A DNA stretch of 64,000 nucleotides, taken from positions 1 to 64,000 of the forward strand of contig NZ_FYEH01000004.1 in NCBI RefSeq assembly GCF_900187945.1, written 5' to 3'. The DNA comes from Arboricoccus pini (GTDB lineage: Bacteria; Pseudomonadota; Alphaproteobacteria; Geminicoccales; Geminicoccaceae). Made by a program: the position numbers and the translations under genes. Within the stretch, counting starts at the first letter, position 1. Every line of letters begins with the position of its first letter. Positions 1 through 9,495 of the stretch are shown one piece after another. Under the pieces are notes generated by a model, which had not been told where the DNA came from, did no database searches, and worked only from the letters and a program-made list of their open reading frames with translations.

Positions 1-295
1 CAGCGATGAGAGCATCGTTTTGCCAAGGTTCCTTGCGCCCGCGTTCTTTACCGGCTCGGCCGCCATGTGGGGGTGCCGTCGGGCGCCTGTGGCGGGCTCT
101 TCACTGTCATCCTAGATGGAGGAGCGTCTTGCCGTGCTCGGGCCCGGCCTTCACGTCGATGCGAGGGTGGCAGCCGGCGTTGGATACGGGCAAGGATGAT
201 CTTGCCTCCAGGGCTCGGTACGTCCATTGAACCTGCGAGGGTTCCGCGAATTTAGAAGAGCCTCCCGTCCCTTGCCCACCAGCCGATTCGAGACC
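1..295. other. No gene supported at left edge
   Basis: I see no convincing gene here. Short reading frames exist in all frames, but none has a recognisable protein signature or a good ribosome-binding site. The stretch probably contains the promoter of the IalB-like gene that follows, but no clear -35/-10 pair stands out. Confidence 0.4.
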
Positions 296-832
296 ATGCG
301 CGCTTCAATCAAGACGATCCTGCTCACGGGTGCCGTCCTGCAGACCCTGTCCGGCCTGGCACTCTCCGATGCCGCCCATGCGGCCGACGCCGTCTCCACG
401 TTCAAGGACTGGAGTCTCTACGTCCACCAGGACAAGAGCGGCAAGCTGTGCTATATTGCGAGCGTGCCCAGCAAGCAGGAGGGGACGTTCAGCAAGCGCG
501 GGCAGCCAGCCGTGATGGTCGCCAAGCTGCCGAGCGCGCCGCCGAACGAGCAGGTGAGCGTGCAGCCTGGTTACACATACAAGACCGGCAGCGACGTCAC
601 CTTCACGGTAGACAGCACCAAGTTCAGCCTCTTCACCCAGGGTGAGCATGCCTGGGCCAAAACCAGTGCCGATGACAAGGCGCTGATCGATGCGCTGCGC
701 AAGGGGACGTCGCTCAAGGTGAGCGGCACCTCGGCGCGCAATACGACCTCCAACGACACGTATTCGCTCTCGGGCTTCACGGCCGCCTATAACGCGATGC
801 GGGACAAGTGCCCCGATGGAAAGAAATCCTGA
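296..832 (+). CDS. IalB-family (invasion-associated locus B) periplasmic protein
   Basis: The predicted product is 178 residues and matches the IalB family of small secreted alphaproteobacterial proteins. It begins with a typical signal peptide: basic MRASIK, a hydrophobic stretch to about residue 22, and an A-H-A-A cleavage region near residue 29. The mature part has the family's order of a W-S-L-Y strand, a cysteine (LCYIAS) and a C-terminal cysteine (DKC). The ATG at 296 is preferred over an in-frame upstream start at 227 because it places the signal peptide at the N terminus. IalB was first linked to erythrocyte invasion in Bartonella, but homologues occur in free-living species, where the role is unknown. 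The 3' end overlaps rlmN by 17 bases, so the two are probably co-transcribed. Confidence 0.75.
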   Translation: MRASIKTILLTGAVLQTLSGLALSDAAHAADAVSTFKDWSLYVHQDKSGKLCYIASVPSKQEGTFSKRGQPAVMVAKLPSAPPNEQVSVQPGYTYKTGSDVTFTVDSTKFSLFTQGEHAWAKTSADDKALIDALRKGTSLKVSGTSARNTTSNDTYSLSGFTAAYNAMRDKCPDGKKS

Positions 833-1943
833 GATCCTTGACCGGCCCGCGTCCGAGCTGACGTCGCCGGCGCCGCGTCCCAATCTTTTGGGCCTTGCCC
901 CCGAGGGCATTGAGAAGCTGCTGCTCGACTTCGGACTGCCGGCGGCGGCGGCCCGTCTGCGCGGCAAGCAGCTTTTCCACTGGATCCACGCCAAGGGGAC
1001 CGCGAGCTTCGCCCTGATGACGACGCTGCCGGCCGATCTCAGAGCACTCCTGAAGGAGCGCGCCTCGATCGAGCGGCCCTCGATCGTCACCGCCCAGGTG
1101 TCGCAGGATGGGACGCGCAAATGGCTGCTGCGCTTTGCCGACGGCCAGGAAGTGGAGACCGTCTTCATTCCCGAGCGTGACCGCGGCGCCCTTTGCATCT
1201 CGACACAGGTTGGCTGCACGCTGACCTGCAAGTTCTGCCATACAGGCACGATGCCTCTGGTGCGCAACCTGGGTGCGATGGAGATCGTGGCCCAGGTGAT
1301 GGTGGCGAGGGACGCGCTCGCGGACTGGCAGCCCAAGGGCCAGCGCCATCTAACCAACATCGTTGTCATGGGCATGGGCGAGCCGCTCTTCAACTACGAC
1401 AACATCAAGGCGGCCCTATCGCTCCTGATGCGTGCCGACGGTCAGGCCTTCAACAAGCGGCGCATCACGCTCTCCACCTCGGGCGTTGTTCCGCGGATCG
1501 CCGAGATGGGCGAGGCCCTGGGTGTCGGCCTGGCAATTTCGCTGCACGCGGTGCGCGACGAGTTGCGCGACGAATTGGTGCCTATCAACAAGAAATGGGA
1601 TCTGGCCGCTCTGATGGCGGCCTGTCGGAGCTATCCGGGCACGCGGCAGATCACGTTCGAATACGTGATGCTGGCGGGTGTGAACGATTCGCTGGAGGAT
1701 GCTCGCGCCATGGTCCAGCTTCTGGAGGGGGTGGACGCCAAGGTTAACCTGATCCCCTTCAATCCCTGGCCGGGTGCCCCCTTCGCCTGCTCCCCCGATG
1801 CCCGTATCCGGCAGTTCGCGGCCATTCTCGAACAGGCCGGCTATGAATCGCCGGTGCGCACGCCGCGCGGCCGCGACATCCTTGCGGCCTGCGGCCAGCT
1901 CAAGACCGCGAGCGAGCGCGAACGACGGAAAAAAGCCGCCTGA
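816..1943 (+). CDS. rlmN: Dual-specificity 23S rRNA/tRNA adenine-C2 methyltransferase RlmN
   Basis: This 375-residue radical-SAM enzyme methylates C2 of A2503 in 23S rRNA and of A37 in some tRNAs. The iron-sulfur cluster motif CxxxCxxC is present at C134, C138 and C141 (GCTLTCKFCHTG). The methyl-carrying cysteine near the C terminus is C359 in an A-A-C-G-Q-L context, as in the family. The conserved MGMGEPLFNYDN segment and the substrate loop TLSTSGVVPRI are intact, and the length is normal. The start overlaps the end of the IalB-like gene by 17 bases, so translation is likely coupled. Confidence 0.95.
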   Translation: MERNPEILDRPASELTSPAPRPNLLGLAPEGIEKLLLDFGLPAAAARLRGKQLFHWIHAKGTASFALMTTLPADLRALLKERASIERPSIVTAQVSQDGTRKWLLRFADGQEVETVFIPERDRGALCISTQVGCTLTCKFCHTGTMPLVRNLGAMEIVAQVMVARDALADWQPKGQRHLTNIVVMGMGEPLFNYDNIKAALSLLMRADGQAFNKRRITLSTSGVVPRIAEMGEALGVGLAISLHAVRDELRDELVPINKKWDLAALMAACRSYPGTRQITFEYVMLAGVNDSLEDARAMVQLLEGVDAKVNLIPFNPWPGAPFACSPDARIRQFAAILEQAGYESPVRTPRGRDILAACGQLKTASERERRKKAA

Positions 1944-2039
1944 GTCTGCCTAGAGCGGCCGGACCGGTTTGCAGCGGGCGCAATTGATGAAATAAACGCC
2001 ACCTGACGTTCATCCTGTGGTTGGGAGCAGCATCGGCCC

Positions 2040-3746
2040 ATGTGGCGTTTTATCCGCGGCTTTTTCGCCGTCATCGGCCTCCTGGCCGTCATCGTGCTCG
2101 CGGTCGGCCTAGGCGGCGCCTACGTGGCGTACCGGCAGTGGCGATCGCCCGAGCCCCTCCCCGCCGCGATCGTACTCAGGCTCGACCTGCGCCAGGCTCT
2201 GGCCGAGACGCCGTCATCGGGGCTGAGCGGCCTGACCGGGCCGGGCCTGACCGTGAGCGACGTCGTCCTGACGCTCGACCGGGCGGCCGCCGATCCCCAC
2301 GTCAAGGGCGTGGTGGCGCTGATCGACGAGACCGAGCAGGGCCTGGCCGTGACGCAGGAACTGCGCGATTCGATTCTTCGCCTGCACGCCGCCGGCAAAT
2401 GGACGATCGCCTGGGCGGAGAGCTTCGGCGAGCTGTCGCCCGCCAACCAGGCCTATTATTTGGCCACCGCCTTCGACGAGATCGACATGATGCCCTCCGG
2501 CACGCTCGGCCTCACCAGCCTCGCCGTCCAGACCCTGAACGCCAAGACGCTCCTCGACCGACTGGGCGTCGTCCTCTCGGTCACACAGCGCGAATCCTTT
2601 AAGTCCGCCTTCGAGACCTTCACTGCGGCCGAGCCCAGCAAGGCCAACATCCTTCAGCTGAAGGCCGTCTTGGACGATAGCGGAAGCCAGTTCGAGGCGG
2701 GCATCGCCGCCGGACGCCGGCTCGACTTCCAGGCCGCCGGCGCCGCCATGGCAGGCGGCCCCTATACCGCCGCCGAGGCCAAGGCAGCAGGCTTGGTCGA
2801 CAACCTCATCTATGGCGATCAGTTGATGGCCCGGATCGACGACCGCGCCAATGGGGTGCCCATGGTCGACCTCGATCGCTACGCGGCCGACCCACCGCCT
2901 GCCCCCGATCATGCGCCGGGCGTGGCCCTCATCCGCGCCTCCGGGCTAATCGTGCGCGGCGAGGACGACGCGTTTGGCCGCATCGCGGCCAACCAGTTGG
3001 CCGATACCTTGTCCACGGCCATCGATGATCCGGCGATCAAGGCCATCGTCCTCCGACTCAACTCGCCCGGCGGCTCGCCCGTGGCCTCGGACATTATCGC
3101 CCGGCAGATCCACCTGGCCATCGAAGCCGGCAAGCCCGTGATCGTTTCGATGGGCAATGTCGCCGCTTCGGGCGGCTACTGGATTAGCATGGGGGCGACG
3201 CGCATCGTCGCCCAGCCCGGCACCCTGACGGGCTCGATCGGCGTTGTCGCCGCCAAGCCCGTGATCGACGGGCTTATGGAAAAAGCGGGCGTGCTCGCAA
3301 CCACGCTGACCAATGCGCAAAACGGCGCCATGTGGTCGATGACCGTGCCCTACACGCCAGCCATGCAGGCCCGCATCGACGCCATCATGGACGCCACCTA
3401 TGCGGGCTTCAAGGATGGCGTCGCTGTGGGCCGCAAGCTCGATCCAGCCGTGGTTGAGAAGGCGGCACAGGGCCGTGTGTGGACGGGCCAGTCGGCCCTG
3501 GAGCGCGGCTTAGTCGACCGCCTGGGCGGCCTTCACGACGCGCTGGGCGATGCACGCATGGCCCTGGGCCTGGCGCCGAACGCGCCGCTCGACATCGTCC
3601 CCCTGCCGGCACCGAAATCACCACTCGAGCAGGTCCGCGACCTTGCCCAGCACGATCTGGGGTTCCTGGGCACGATTCAGGGCCTGGCCACCATGGCCCA
3701 GCAGGCGCTCTCAACGAACACCGCCCCGATGATCTCCGTGCATTGA
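2040..3746 (+). CDS. sppA: Signal peptide peptidase SppA, 67K type
   Basis: This 568-residue membrane serine protease degrades signal peptides left after secretion. A single N-terminal membrane segment spans roughly residues 7-30. Two tandem S49 peptidase domains follow, as in the long E. coli-type enzyme. The catalytic lysine is probably K188 in the first domain (ESFKSAFE) and the nucleophile S377 in the second (AASGGYW), matching the Lys-Ser dyad shared between domains in this family. The gene stands alone between rlmN and a convergent sugar-acid dehydratase. Confidence 0.92.
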   Translation: MWRFIRGFFAVIGLLAVIVLAVGLGGAYVAYRQWRSPEPLPAAIVLRLDLRQALAETPSSGLSGLTGPGLTVSDVVLTLDRAAADPHVKGVVALIDETEQGLAVTQELRDSILRLHAAGKWTIAWAESFGELSPANQAYYLATAFDEIDMMPSGTLGLTSLAVQTLNAKTLLDRLGVVLSVTQRESFKSAFETFTAAEPSKANILQLKAVLDDSGSQFEAGIAAGRRLDFQAAGAAMAGGPYTAAEAKAAGLVDNLIYGDQLMARIDDRANGVPMVDLDRYAADPPPAPDHAPGVALIRASGLIVRGEDDAFGRIAANQLADTLSTAIDDPAIKAIVLRLNSPGGSPVASDIIARQIHLAIEAGKPVIVSMGNVAASGGYWISMGATRIVAQPGTLTGSIGVVAAKPVIDGLMEKAGVLATTLTNAQNGAMWSMTVPYTPAMQARIDAIMDATYAGFKDGVAVGRKLDPAVVEKAAQGRVWTGQSALERGLVDRLGGLHDALGDARMALGLAPNAPLDIVPLPAPKSPLEQVRDLAQHDLGFLGTIQGLATMAQQALSTNTAPMISVH

Positions 3747-3960
3747 TCGCGGCGGCCAATTCTCGATGGACGATCTGCCTGGCTGGGGCATAGCGCGATC
3801 GCTAGAAATCTGGTGCCCCGGGCAGGCCGCCGCCACAAGCCCGCGCGCAAGAGCGGATTCCGGCCGACCGGCCGGGCCGCTCCAGGCCAAGCGAAGGTAA
3901 GGCCGCACCGAGCCCTTGCCGATCGGCATCAGCCGGATGGTCCTGACGGGTGAAACCGCC

Positions 3961-5706
3961 TTAGTGGATCTCCGGCTCGACCATGGCCTCGGCACCCTCC
4001 AGATAATCGAAGTCGCAGCCCTCATGCGCCTGACGGATATGGGCCGCGAACATCTTCTCATAGCCGCGCGCCGGCGGCGGCTTGGGCTGCCAGGCGAGGC
4101 GGCGGCGCGTGAGCTCCGCCTCGTCCACCAGCATGTCCAGCGTGCGCGCCTCGACATCGAGGCGGATGAGGTCGCCCGTTTGCACCAACGCCAGGGGACC
4201 GCCGATGGCGCTCTCGGGCGAGACATGCAGGATGCAGGCCCCGTAGGACGTGCCGGACATGCGGGCATCGGAGATGCGCAGCATGTCGCGCACCCCCTGC
4301 TTCAACAGCTTCGTAGGCAAAGGCAGCATGCCCCATTCCGGCATGCCGGGACCGCCCACCGGCCCGGCATTGCGCAGGATCAGGACATGGTCCGGCGTCA
4401 CCTCAAGATCGTCGCGGTCGATGAGCGAGGCCATGTGGTTATAATCGTCGAACACGAGCGCCGGCCCGGTATGCTTGAAGAAGCGCGGATCGGCGGCCGA
4501 GGGCTTCATCACGGCACCGTCGGGGCAGAGATTGCCCTTGATGATGGCGCAGGCCTCGCGCGCGACCGGCTTGTCCAGCGGACGGATGATCGCCTCGTCA
4601 TAGACCTTGGCCGCTTCGATGTTCTGCCCCAGCGTCTTGCCGTTGACGGTCAGGCACGCTTTGTCGAGCAGCGGGGCCAATTGGGACTGGAGGCCCAAAA
4701 GGCCGCCCGCATAATAGAAATCCTCCATGAGGAACCGGCCGGACGGCCGGACATCCGCCAGGACCGGCACCTCGCGGGCGATGACATCGAAGCGCTCCAG
4801 CCTGAAGGGCAGGCCCGCCCGGCGCGCCATGGCCACGACATGCACCATGGCGTTGGTCGACCCGCCCATGGCCATGTGGACACGGATCGCGTTGTCGACG
4901 GCCCCGGTCGTCAGGATGTCGCGCGGCTTCAGGTCTTCCCAGACGAGCTCGACCGCGCGCTTGCCGCAGGCGGTGGCCAGACGGGGATGGTTGGCATCGG
5001 CCGCCGGAATCGAGGAGCCGCCCGGCAGGATGAAGCCCATGGTCTCGGCAATGGCCGTCATCGAGGAGGCCGTGCCCATGGTCATGCAGTGGCCAAAACT
5101 GCGCGCGATGCCCTCCTCGACCTCTTCCCACTCCCGCTCGGTGATCGTGCCAGCCTTGAGTTCCGCCCAATATTTCCAGCTGTCGGAGCCCGAGCCCAGG
5201 GGCTTGCCATGCCAGTTGCCCCGCAGCATCGGGCCGGCCGGCATGAAGATGGCGGGCAAGTTGGTCGAGAGGGCCGCCATGATGAGGCCGGGCGTGGTCT
5301 TGTCGCAACCGCCCATGAGGACCAGGCCATCCACAGGATGCGAGCGGATCAGCTCCTCGGCCTCCATGGCAAGGAGATTGCGGTAGAGCATCGTCGTCGG
5401 CTTGACGAAGGGCTCGGAGAGCGAGATCGCCGGCAGCTCCAGGGGAAAACCGCCAGCCTGCCAGATACCCCGCTTGACCTCCTCAGCCCGGAGCTTGAAA
5501 TGGGCGTGGCAGGGATTGATGTCGGACCAGGTATTGAGGATGCCGATGACGGGCTTGCCGGCCCAGTCGCTCTTGGCGTAGCCCATCTGCATCAGCCGCG
5601 ATCGATGGCCGAAGGCGCGCAGGTCCTTGACCCCCAGCCAGCGATAGGATCGGAGCTCCTCATAGGCGCGCCGCGGTTTTTCTCTGCCGGTTTCGTTCAG
5701 CGCCAT
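3961..5706 (-). CDS. IlvD/Edd-family sugar-acid dehydratase, probably L-arabinonate dehydratase
   Basis: The product is 581 residues, the length of the sugar-acid branch of the IlvD/Edd family. These enzymes remove water from aldonic acids such as L-arabinonate to give 2-keto-3-deoxy acids. Three likely [2Fe-2S] cysteines are visible: C66 (NPCHAH), C134 (GGCDKT) and C207 (GHCMTMG). The conserved R-I-S-D-A-R-M-S-G-T and GGPLALVQTGD segments near the C terminus fit the arabinonate/xylonate dehydratases better than IlvD. The reading frame extends 38 codons upstream, but the ATG at 5706 gives the family N terminus. Substrate choice within the family cannot be settled from sequence alone. No sugar transporter or aldolase gene lies beside it. 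Confidence 0.82.
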   Translation of the reverse strand: MALNETGREKPRRAYEELRSYRWLGVKDLRAFGHRSRLMQMGYAKSDWAGKPVIGILNTWSDINPCHAHFKLRAEEVKRGIWQAGGFPLELPAISLSEPFVKPTTMLYRNLLAMEAEELIRSHPVDGLVLMGGCDKTTPGLIMAALSTNLPAIFMPAGPMLRGNWHGKPLGSGSDSWKYWAELKAGTITEREWEEVEEGIARSFGHCMTMGTASSMTAIAETMGFILPGGSSIPAADANHPRLATACGKRAVELVWEDLKPRDILTTGAVDNAIRVHMAMGGSTNAMVHVVAMARRAGLPFRLERFDVIAREVPVLADVRPSGRFLMEDFYYAGGLLGLQSQLAPLLDKACLTVNGKTLGQNIEAAKVYDEAIIRPLDKPVAREACAIIKGNLCPDGAVMKPSAADPRFFKHTGPALVFDDYNHMASLIDRDDLEVTPDHVLILRNAGPVGGPGMPEWGMLPLPTKLLKQGVRDMLRISDARMSGTSYGACILHVSPESAIGGPLALVQTGDLIRLDVEARTLDMLVDEAELTRRRLAWQPKPPPARGYEKMFAAHIRQAHEGCDFDYLEGAEAMVEPEIH

Positions 5707-5825
5707 GCGCCAGGGCCTCCCTTTGACCTCTAGCTCGTGGTTTAGGAGTGCCCCGTTCGCCCGGTCAAGCCGGACACTGGAATAGATTGACGAGCAGCCA
5801 GACGATGGAGAGGAAGGCAAACCCG

Positions 5826-6716
5826 ATGGATCCGCTCACCGAGACGCTTCGCGTGCTGCGGCCCTACCCCCACCTTTATGCCTTCTATGACGGCCGCGTT
5901 CCGGGTCGACGACTGCTCGGGCCCGCGCCGAACTGGCTGGACGACGGCGCCTTCGAGCTCGGCATCGCCACCTATGCGATCGTCGACGGCGACGAGGCCC
6001 TGGTCTATGACGCGCATATCTCGCTGGCACACGCGACCCGGATCCGCGAGGTGCTGGCAGCGGCCGGCCATACACGCCTCACGCTCGTCATCAGCCACTG
6101 GCACGAGGACCATGTGGCCGGCAACGCGGTTTTCGCCGACTGCCCGATCATCGCCCACGCACTCACGGCCGAGCGGCTCGAAGCCAACAAGGCCGCCTTC
6201 GCGGCGGCGCAGCCGCCGATCGCGCCTCTGGTCATGCCGAACCGGCTCTTCAAGGACAGGCTCGCTCTCAAGGTCGGGCGGATCGAGGTGGAGCTCCACC
6301 ATGCCGACATTCACTCCCTGGATGGCGTCGTTGTCTTCGTACCGAAGGATCGACTCCTACTCGCCGGCGACACGCTCGAGGACCCCATCACCTATGTGGC
6401 CGAGCCCGACCGGCTTGCCGTCCACCGTGCGGCCCTGACCGGGCTGGACGCGCTGGCACCAAGCCGCATCCTGCCCAATCATGGCGCCTTGGCGATGATC
6501 GAGACCGGCGGCTACGAGACCGGCCTCATTCAGGCAACCAGGCTTTATCTGGATCGGCTCATCGGCCTCGCGGAGGCCGCAGCGGACGATCCCCTCTGGG
6601 AACTGCCGCTCCAGGACTTTGCAGCCGATGCCTTCGCCACGGGTGCGATCACGTATTTCGCTCCCTACGAGATGGTCCATCGCCGCAATCTCAAGGTCAT
6701 CGCCGCCGCCAGGTAA
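5826..6716 (+). CDS. MBL-fold metallo-hydrolase
   Basis: This 296-residue protein has the metallo-beta-lactamase fold signature H-W-H-E-D-H at residues 91-96, which binds two metal ions. Further metal ligands are likely in HHADIHS and AGDTLED and the late histidine of LPNHG. Such enzymes hydrolyse thioesters, lactones or phosphodiesters, and the substrate here is unknown. The ATG at 5826 follows an AGGAAGG-like ribosome-binding site. An in-frame start at 5748 would add an unlikely leader. It is divergent from the dehydratase with about 120 bases between starts, and just upstream of the aminotransferase, so it may act on an intermediate of amino-acid or sugar-acid catabolism. Confidence 0.8.
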   Translation: MDPLTETLRVLRPYPHLYAFYDGRVPGRRLLGPAPNWLDDGAFELGIATYAIVDGDEALVYDAHISLAHATRIREVLAAAGHTRLTLVISHWHEDHVAGNAVFADCPIIAHALTAERLEANKAAFAAAQPPIAPLVMPNRLFKDRLALKVGRIEVELHHADIHSLDGVVVFVPKDRLLLAGDTLEDPITYVAEPDRLAVHRAALTGLDALAPSRILPNHGALAMIETGGYETGLIQATRLYLDRLIGLAEAAADDPLWELPLQDFAADAFATGAITYFAPYEMVHRRNLKVIAAAR

Positions 6717-6756
6717 TGTCATCCGCGAGCATTCCGGCCTAGGATCGGCGAACGAC

Positions 6757-7986
6757 ATGTCGCCCAGTCGAGGAGAGCCTGCCTTGCCGACCCCGCCCCT
6801 TGCCGCTCGCGCGCCGCTGTTGGGCGGTGCCGAATCCGATGCCTGGACCGTGCATTTCCTGGGCGCCCAGCGGCGAGCCGCCGGCGAGGATATCATCCTC
6901 CTTAGCATCGGCGATCCCGATGCGCCGACGCCAGCACCGATCGTTGCCGCCGCCAAGGCGGGACTGGATCGCGGCAACACCAAATATAACGACCTGCAGG
7001 GCCAGCTTGGACTACGCGCCGCCATCGCCACCTGGAACGAGAAACTCACCGGCGCCACCGTGACACCCGAACAGGTCACGGTCTTCTCCGGCGCGCAATG
7101 CGCGCTTTTCGCTGCCTGCCAGTGCCTGCTCGATCCCGGCAGCGAGGTGATCGGCTTCGATCCCATGTATGTCACCTACCCAGCCACGATCGCGGCGGCG
7201 GGCGGTGTCCTCAGGCGCGTGCCGCTCGATCCCGATCGCGGCTTCAGGCCGGACCTTGGGGCACTCGAGGCGGCGGTGACGCCCAGGACCCGCGCCGTCC
7301 TCATGAATTTTCCCAACAACCCGACCGGTGCCGTCCTCGGGCAGGAGGATCTGGCGGCCATCGCCGCTTTCTGCACACGTCACGATCTCTGGCTGATCTC
7401 CGACGAGGTCTACGCGGCCCTGGTCTTCGACGGGCGACATCTAAGTCCGCTTGCCCTTCCCGGCATGGCGGCGCGGACCGTCATCGTTTCCAGCCTCTCG
7501 AAGTCGCACGCCATGACCGGCTGGCGGGTCGGCTGGACGATCGGCCCGCCGGAGCTGACCCCGCACACCGTCAATCTCGCGCTTTGCATGCTCTACGGTC
7601 AGCCGGGCTTCATCCAGGACGCGGCCACGGCCGGCATCGTGGGCGCGCTCGAGGGCAAGGTGGCCGAGATCGCCTCGATGCGGGAAACCTACAAAGCTCG
7701 CCGGGATCGTGCCTGCGCCCTGTTCAAGGATCTGCCCGGCTGCCGTCTGCACGTGCCGACGGCCGGCATGTTCATCATGCTCGACATCCGCTCGCTCGGC
7801 TGGAGCGCCACCCGCTTTGCCCTGCAACTGCTCGACGAAGAAGGCCTGGCGGTACTGCCGGGCGATCCCTTCGGCAAGGTCGCCGAAGGGCATTTGCGGA
7901 TCAGCCTCACCGCATCCGAGGAGCGCATCAGCGAGGCGGCCGCCCGCCTCCGGCGCTTTCTGGCGCGACATCGCAAGGCCGCTTAA
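6757..7986 (+). CDS. Class I/II pyridoxal-phosphate aminotransferase, AruH-like
   Basis: This 409-residue enzyme has fold type I aminotransferase motifs: NFPNNPTG around residues 184-191, SDEVY at 215-219, and the cofactor lysine K249 in SLSKSHAMTGWRVGW. The last motif resembles arginine:pyruvate transaminases and other broad-range aminotransferases, so the amino donor is uncertain. A TTG at 6784, nine codons inside, has a better-spaced GAGGAG ribosome-binding site than the ATG at 6757 and could be the true start. The gene lies 40 bases after the MBL-fold hydrolase and probably shares its transcript. Confidence 0.85.
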   Translation: MSPSRGEPALPTPPLAARAPLLGGAESDAWTVHFLGAQRRAAGEDIILLSIGDPDAPTPAPIVAAAKAGLDRGNTKYNDLQGQLGLRAAIATWNEKLTGATVTPEQVTVFSGAQCALFAACQCLLDPGSEVIGFDPMYVTYPATIAAAGGVLRRVPLDPDRGFRPDLGALEAAVTPRTRAVLMNFPNNPTGAVLGQEDLAAIAAFCTRHDLWLISDEVYAALVFDGRHLSPLALPGMAARTVIVSSLSKSHAMTGWRVGWTIGPPELTPHTVNLALCMLYGQPGFIQDAATAGIVGALEGKVAEIASMRETYKARRDRACALFKDLPGCRLHVPTAGMFIMLDIRSLGWSATRFALQLLDEEGLAVLPGDPFGKVAEGHLRISLTASEERISEAAARLRRFLARHRKAA

Positions 7987-8040
7987 ACGCGGCCGAAGGC
8001 AGAGCAAGGCCGCCCAGACGGGGCCAGGGGGCAACAGCTC

Positions 8041-8694
8041 TCAGCTGCGCTGATCCACCTTGACCGTCCCCTGCCAGAGCGGCGGCGAGGCGGCATCGAC
8101 ATAGTCCTCGAACATCAAGTTGAAGGCGATCGTCACCCGGTCCTCGGTGCTCTGATTGGTCGGCACGGAATGCTGCAGCCAGGAGGGAAACAACACGAGG
8201 CGGCCGGGCTTGACGTCGAGATTGACATTGTTGCCGGTGAATTTGGTGAACTGGCTGACCGGCGGCATCATGACGAAGGCCTGCGGTCTAGGGTCGTCGA
8301 AGACGATGCGGCCCTGACCGGCGGGTGTTGCCACGTAATAGACGCCCGAGAGGTAATTATTGGGATGGGTATGGGCGGAATTGCGCCCCCCTGGCGGATT
8401 GACGTTCGCCCAGCAGCCAGTGATGCGAAATTGCCGCGACTTCAACTTCAAGGCCTCGCCCACCGCCCCGGCCGCCGTCAGGATCAGAGCCTTTAGATCG
8501 GCGAACTCAGGAAGGTCCTGCAAGATCGGGTCGGTCTGCCAGTTTGTGCCGGGCTTGAGGGCCGGACGCGGCTCGATCAGCCGCTCGATCTCGTTCAGGA
8601 GCCCGGCGTTCATGACCGCCGCCTGATCCGGCGGCAGGTCGAGCGTCCAGATGGGGGTCGGGAAGCATTCCTTGACGCCGATTTCGAGCCGCAT
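8041..8694 (-). CDS. TIGR02466-family putative 2-oxoglutarate/Fe(II) oxygenase-like protein
   Basis: The product is about 217 residues and matches the TIGR02466/2OG-FeII_Oxy_5 family, seen in marine and soil bacteria and in phages. Visible family features are the early FPTPIW segment, the H-T-H-P-N motif with two histidines (probable iron ligands) in SAHTHPNN, and the late W-L-Q-H-S-V-P-T with a third histidine. An arginine for 2-oxoglutarate binding may lie in DRVTIAFN. Two start codons sit six bases apart (8700 and 8694). The second has better spacing to the AGGAGGAG site. The hydroxylation target is unknown. The gene converges with the aminotransferase. Confidence 0.75.
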   Translation of the reverse strand: MRLEIGVKECFPTPIWTLDLPPDQAAVMNAGLLNEIERLIEPRPALKPGTNWQTDPILQDLPEFADLKALILTAAGAVGEALKLKSRQFRITGCWANVNPPGGRNSAHTHPNNYLSGVYYVATPAGQGRIVFDDPRPQAFVMMPPVSQFTKFTGNNVNLDVKPGRLVLFPSWLQHSVPTNQSTEDRVTIAFNLMFEDYVDAASPPLWQGTVKVDQRS

Positions 8695-8896
8695 CTGCAT
8701 CTCCTCCTGAGAGTCGGCTTCAAGACGCCGCGAGTTCGCGCTTAGCAGCGAAGCCGCCTGTCACAAAGAGGAACGCGCCAAATCATCCCGAGGGTCGGCG
8801 CAAAGAGCACAATTCAGAGCGATTAGGGTAGCATCGATTGTCACATTGTGGTCTTGGGCCAATTCATCTGGATCATCTAATTGGATCAAAAATCTC

Positions 8897-9373
8897 ATGC
8901 TCAAGGAATTTCGCGAGTTCGCGCTTCGAGGCAATGTCCTCGACATGGCCGTCGGCATCATCATCGGTGCTGCCTTCACGACCGTCGTGCAGTCCCTCGT
9001 CAACGACGTCCTCATGCCGCCTCTGGGCGTCCTTCTTGGGGGCATCGATTTCTCCGATTATTTCATCCGGCTGAACTGGACCTCCGATCAGACCTACGCG
9101 ACCCTGAAGGCCGCGAGAGACGCAGGCGTTCCGGTCATCGCCTATGGCTCCTTCCTCAATTCTCTTCTTAATTTTGTGATCGTGGCTTTCGCCCTCTTCA
9201 TGGTCATCAAGCAGATGAACAATATTCGCCGCCTGGCCGATCGCGCCAATCAGAAGGGCAAGGCCGAGGCCGAGGCCGAAGCCCCGCCGCCAGCCGACAT
9301 TCAGCTCCTGGCCGAGATCCGCGATCTCTTGAAGTCGGAGCGGTCCTCGACGCGAAGCGCCCCGGCCGAATAA
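8897..9373 (+). CDS. mscL: Large-conductance mechanosensitive channel MscL
   Basis: This 158-residue inner-membrane channel opens under osmotic downshock to release solutes. The N terminus M-L-K-E-F-R-E-F-A and the first transmembrane helix ([18 protein letters not shown]) are highly typical, followed by the conserved [10 protein letters not shown]. The second helix lies near [16 protein letters not shown]. The cytoplasmic tail is a charged helix with an unusually alanine/glutamate-rich linker ([11 protein letters not shown]) before the usual end. The frame is open upstream to 8846, but the ATG at 8897 gives the family start. A strong terminator follows at 9452-9495. Confidence 0.95.
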   Translation: MLKEFREFALRGNVLDMAVGIIIGAAFTTVVQSLVNDVLMPPLGVLLGGIDFSDYFIRLNWTSDQTYATLKAARDAGVPVIAYGSFLNSLLNFVIVAFALFMVIKQMNNIRRLADRANQKGKAEAEAEAPPPADIQLLAEIRDLLKSERSSTRSAPAE

Positions 9374-9451
9374 CCCGCACGCCGCTCGCTGGCGGCACAT
9401 GGGTGATCCCGGGCCTAGGATGGCCGCGATCGCTAAGCGCGCCCTCCCCAA

Positions 9452-9495
9452 ACGACGCCCGGCAGGACCTTCCTGTCGGGCGTCGTCATTTTCTC
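9452..9495 (+). terminator. Rho-independent terminator after mscL
   Basis: A 15-bp stem with one G-T pair (9452-9466 with 9472-9486) closes a 5-base loop (ACCTT) and is followed by CATTTTCT. It is well placed to end mscL transcription. Confidence 0.85.

Noticed and set aside
3916-5733. 605-codon plus-strand frame opposite the dehydratase gene
   Set aside because: It is the antisense of a well-conserved IlvD/Edd gene, and its translation has no family signature.
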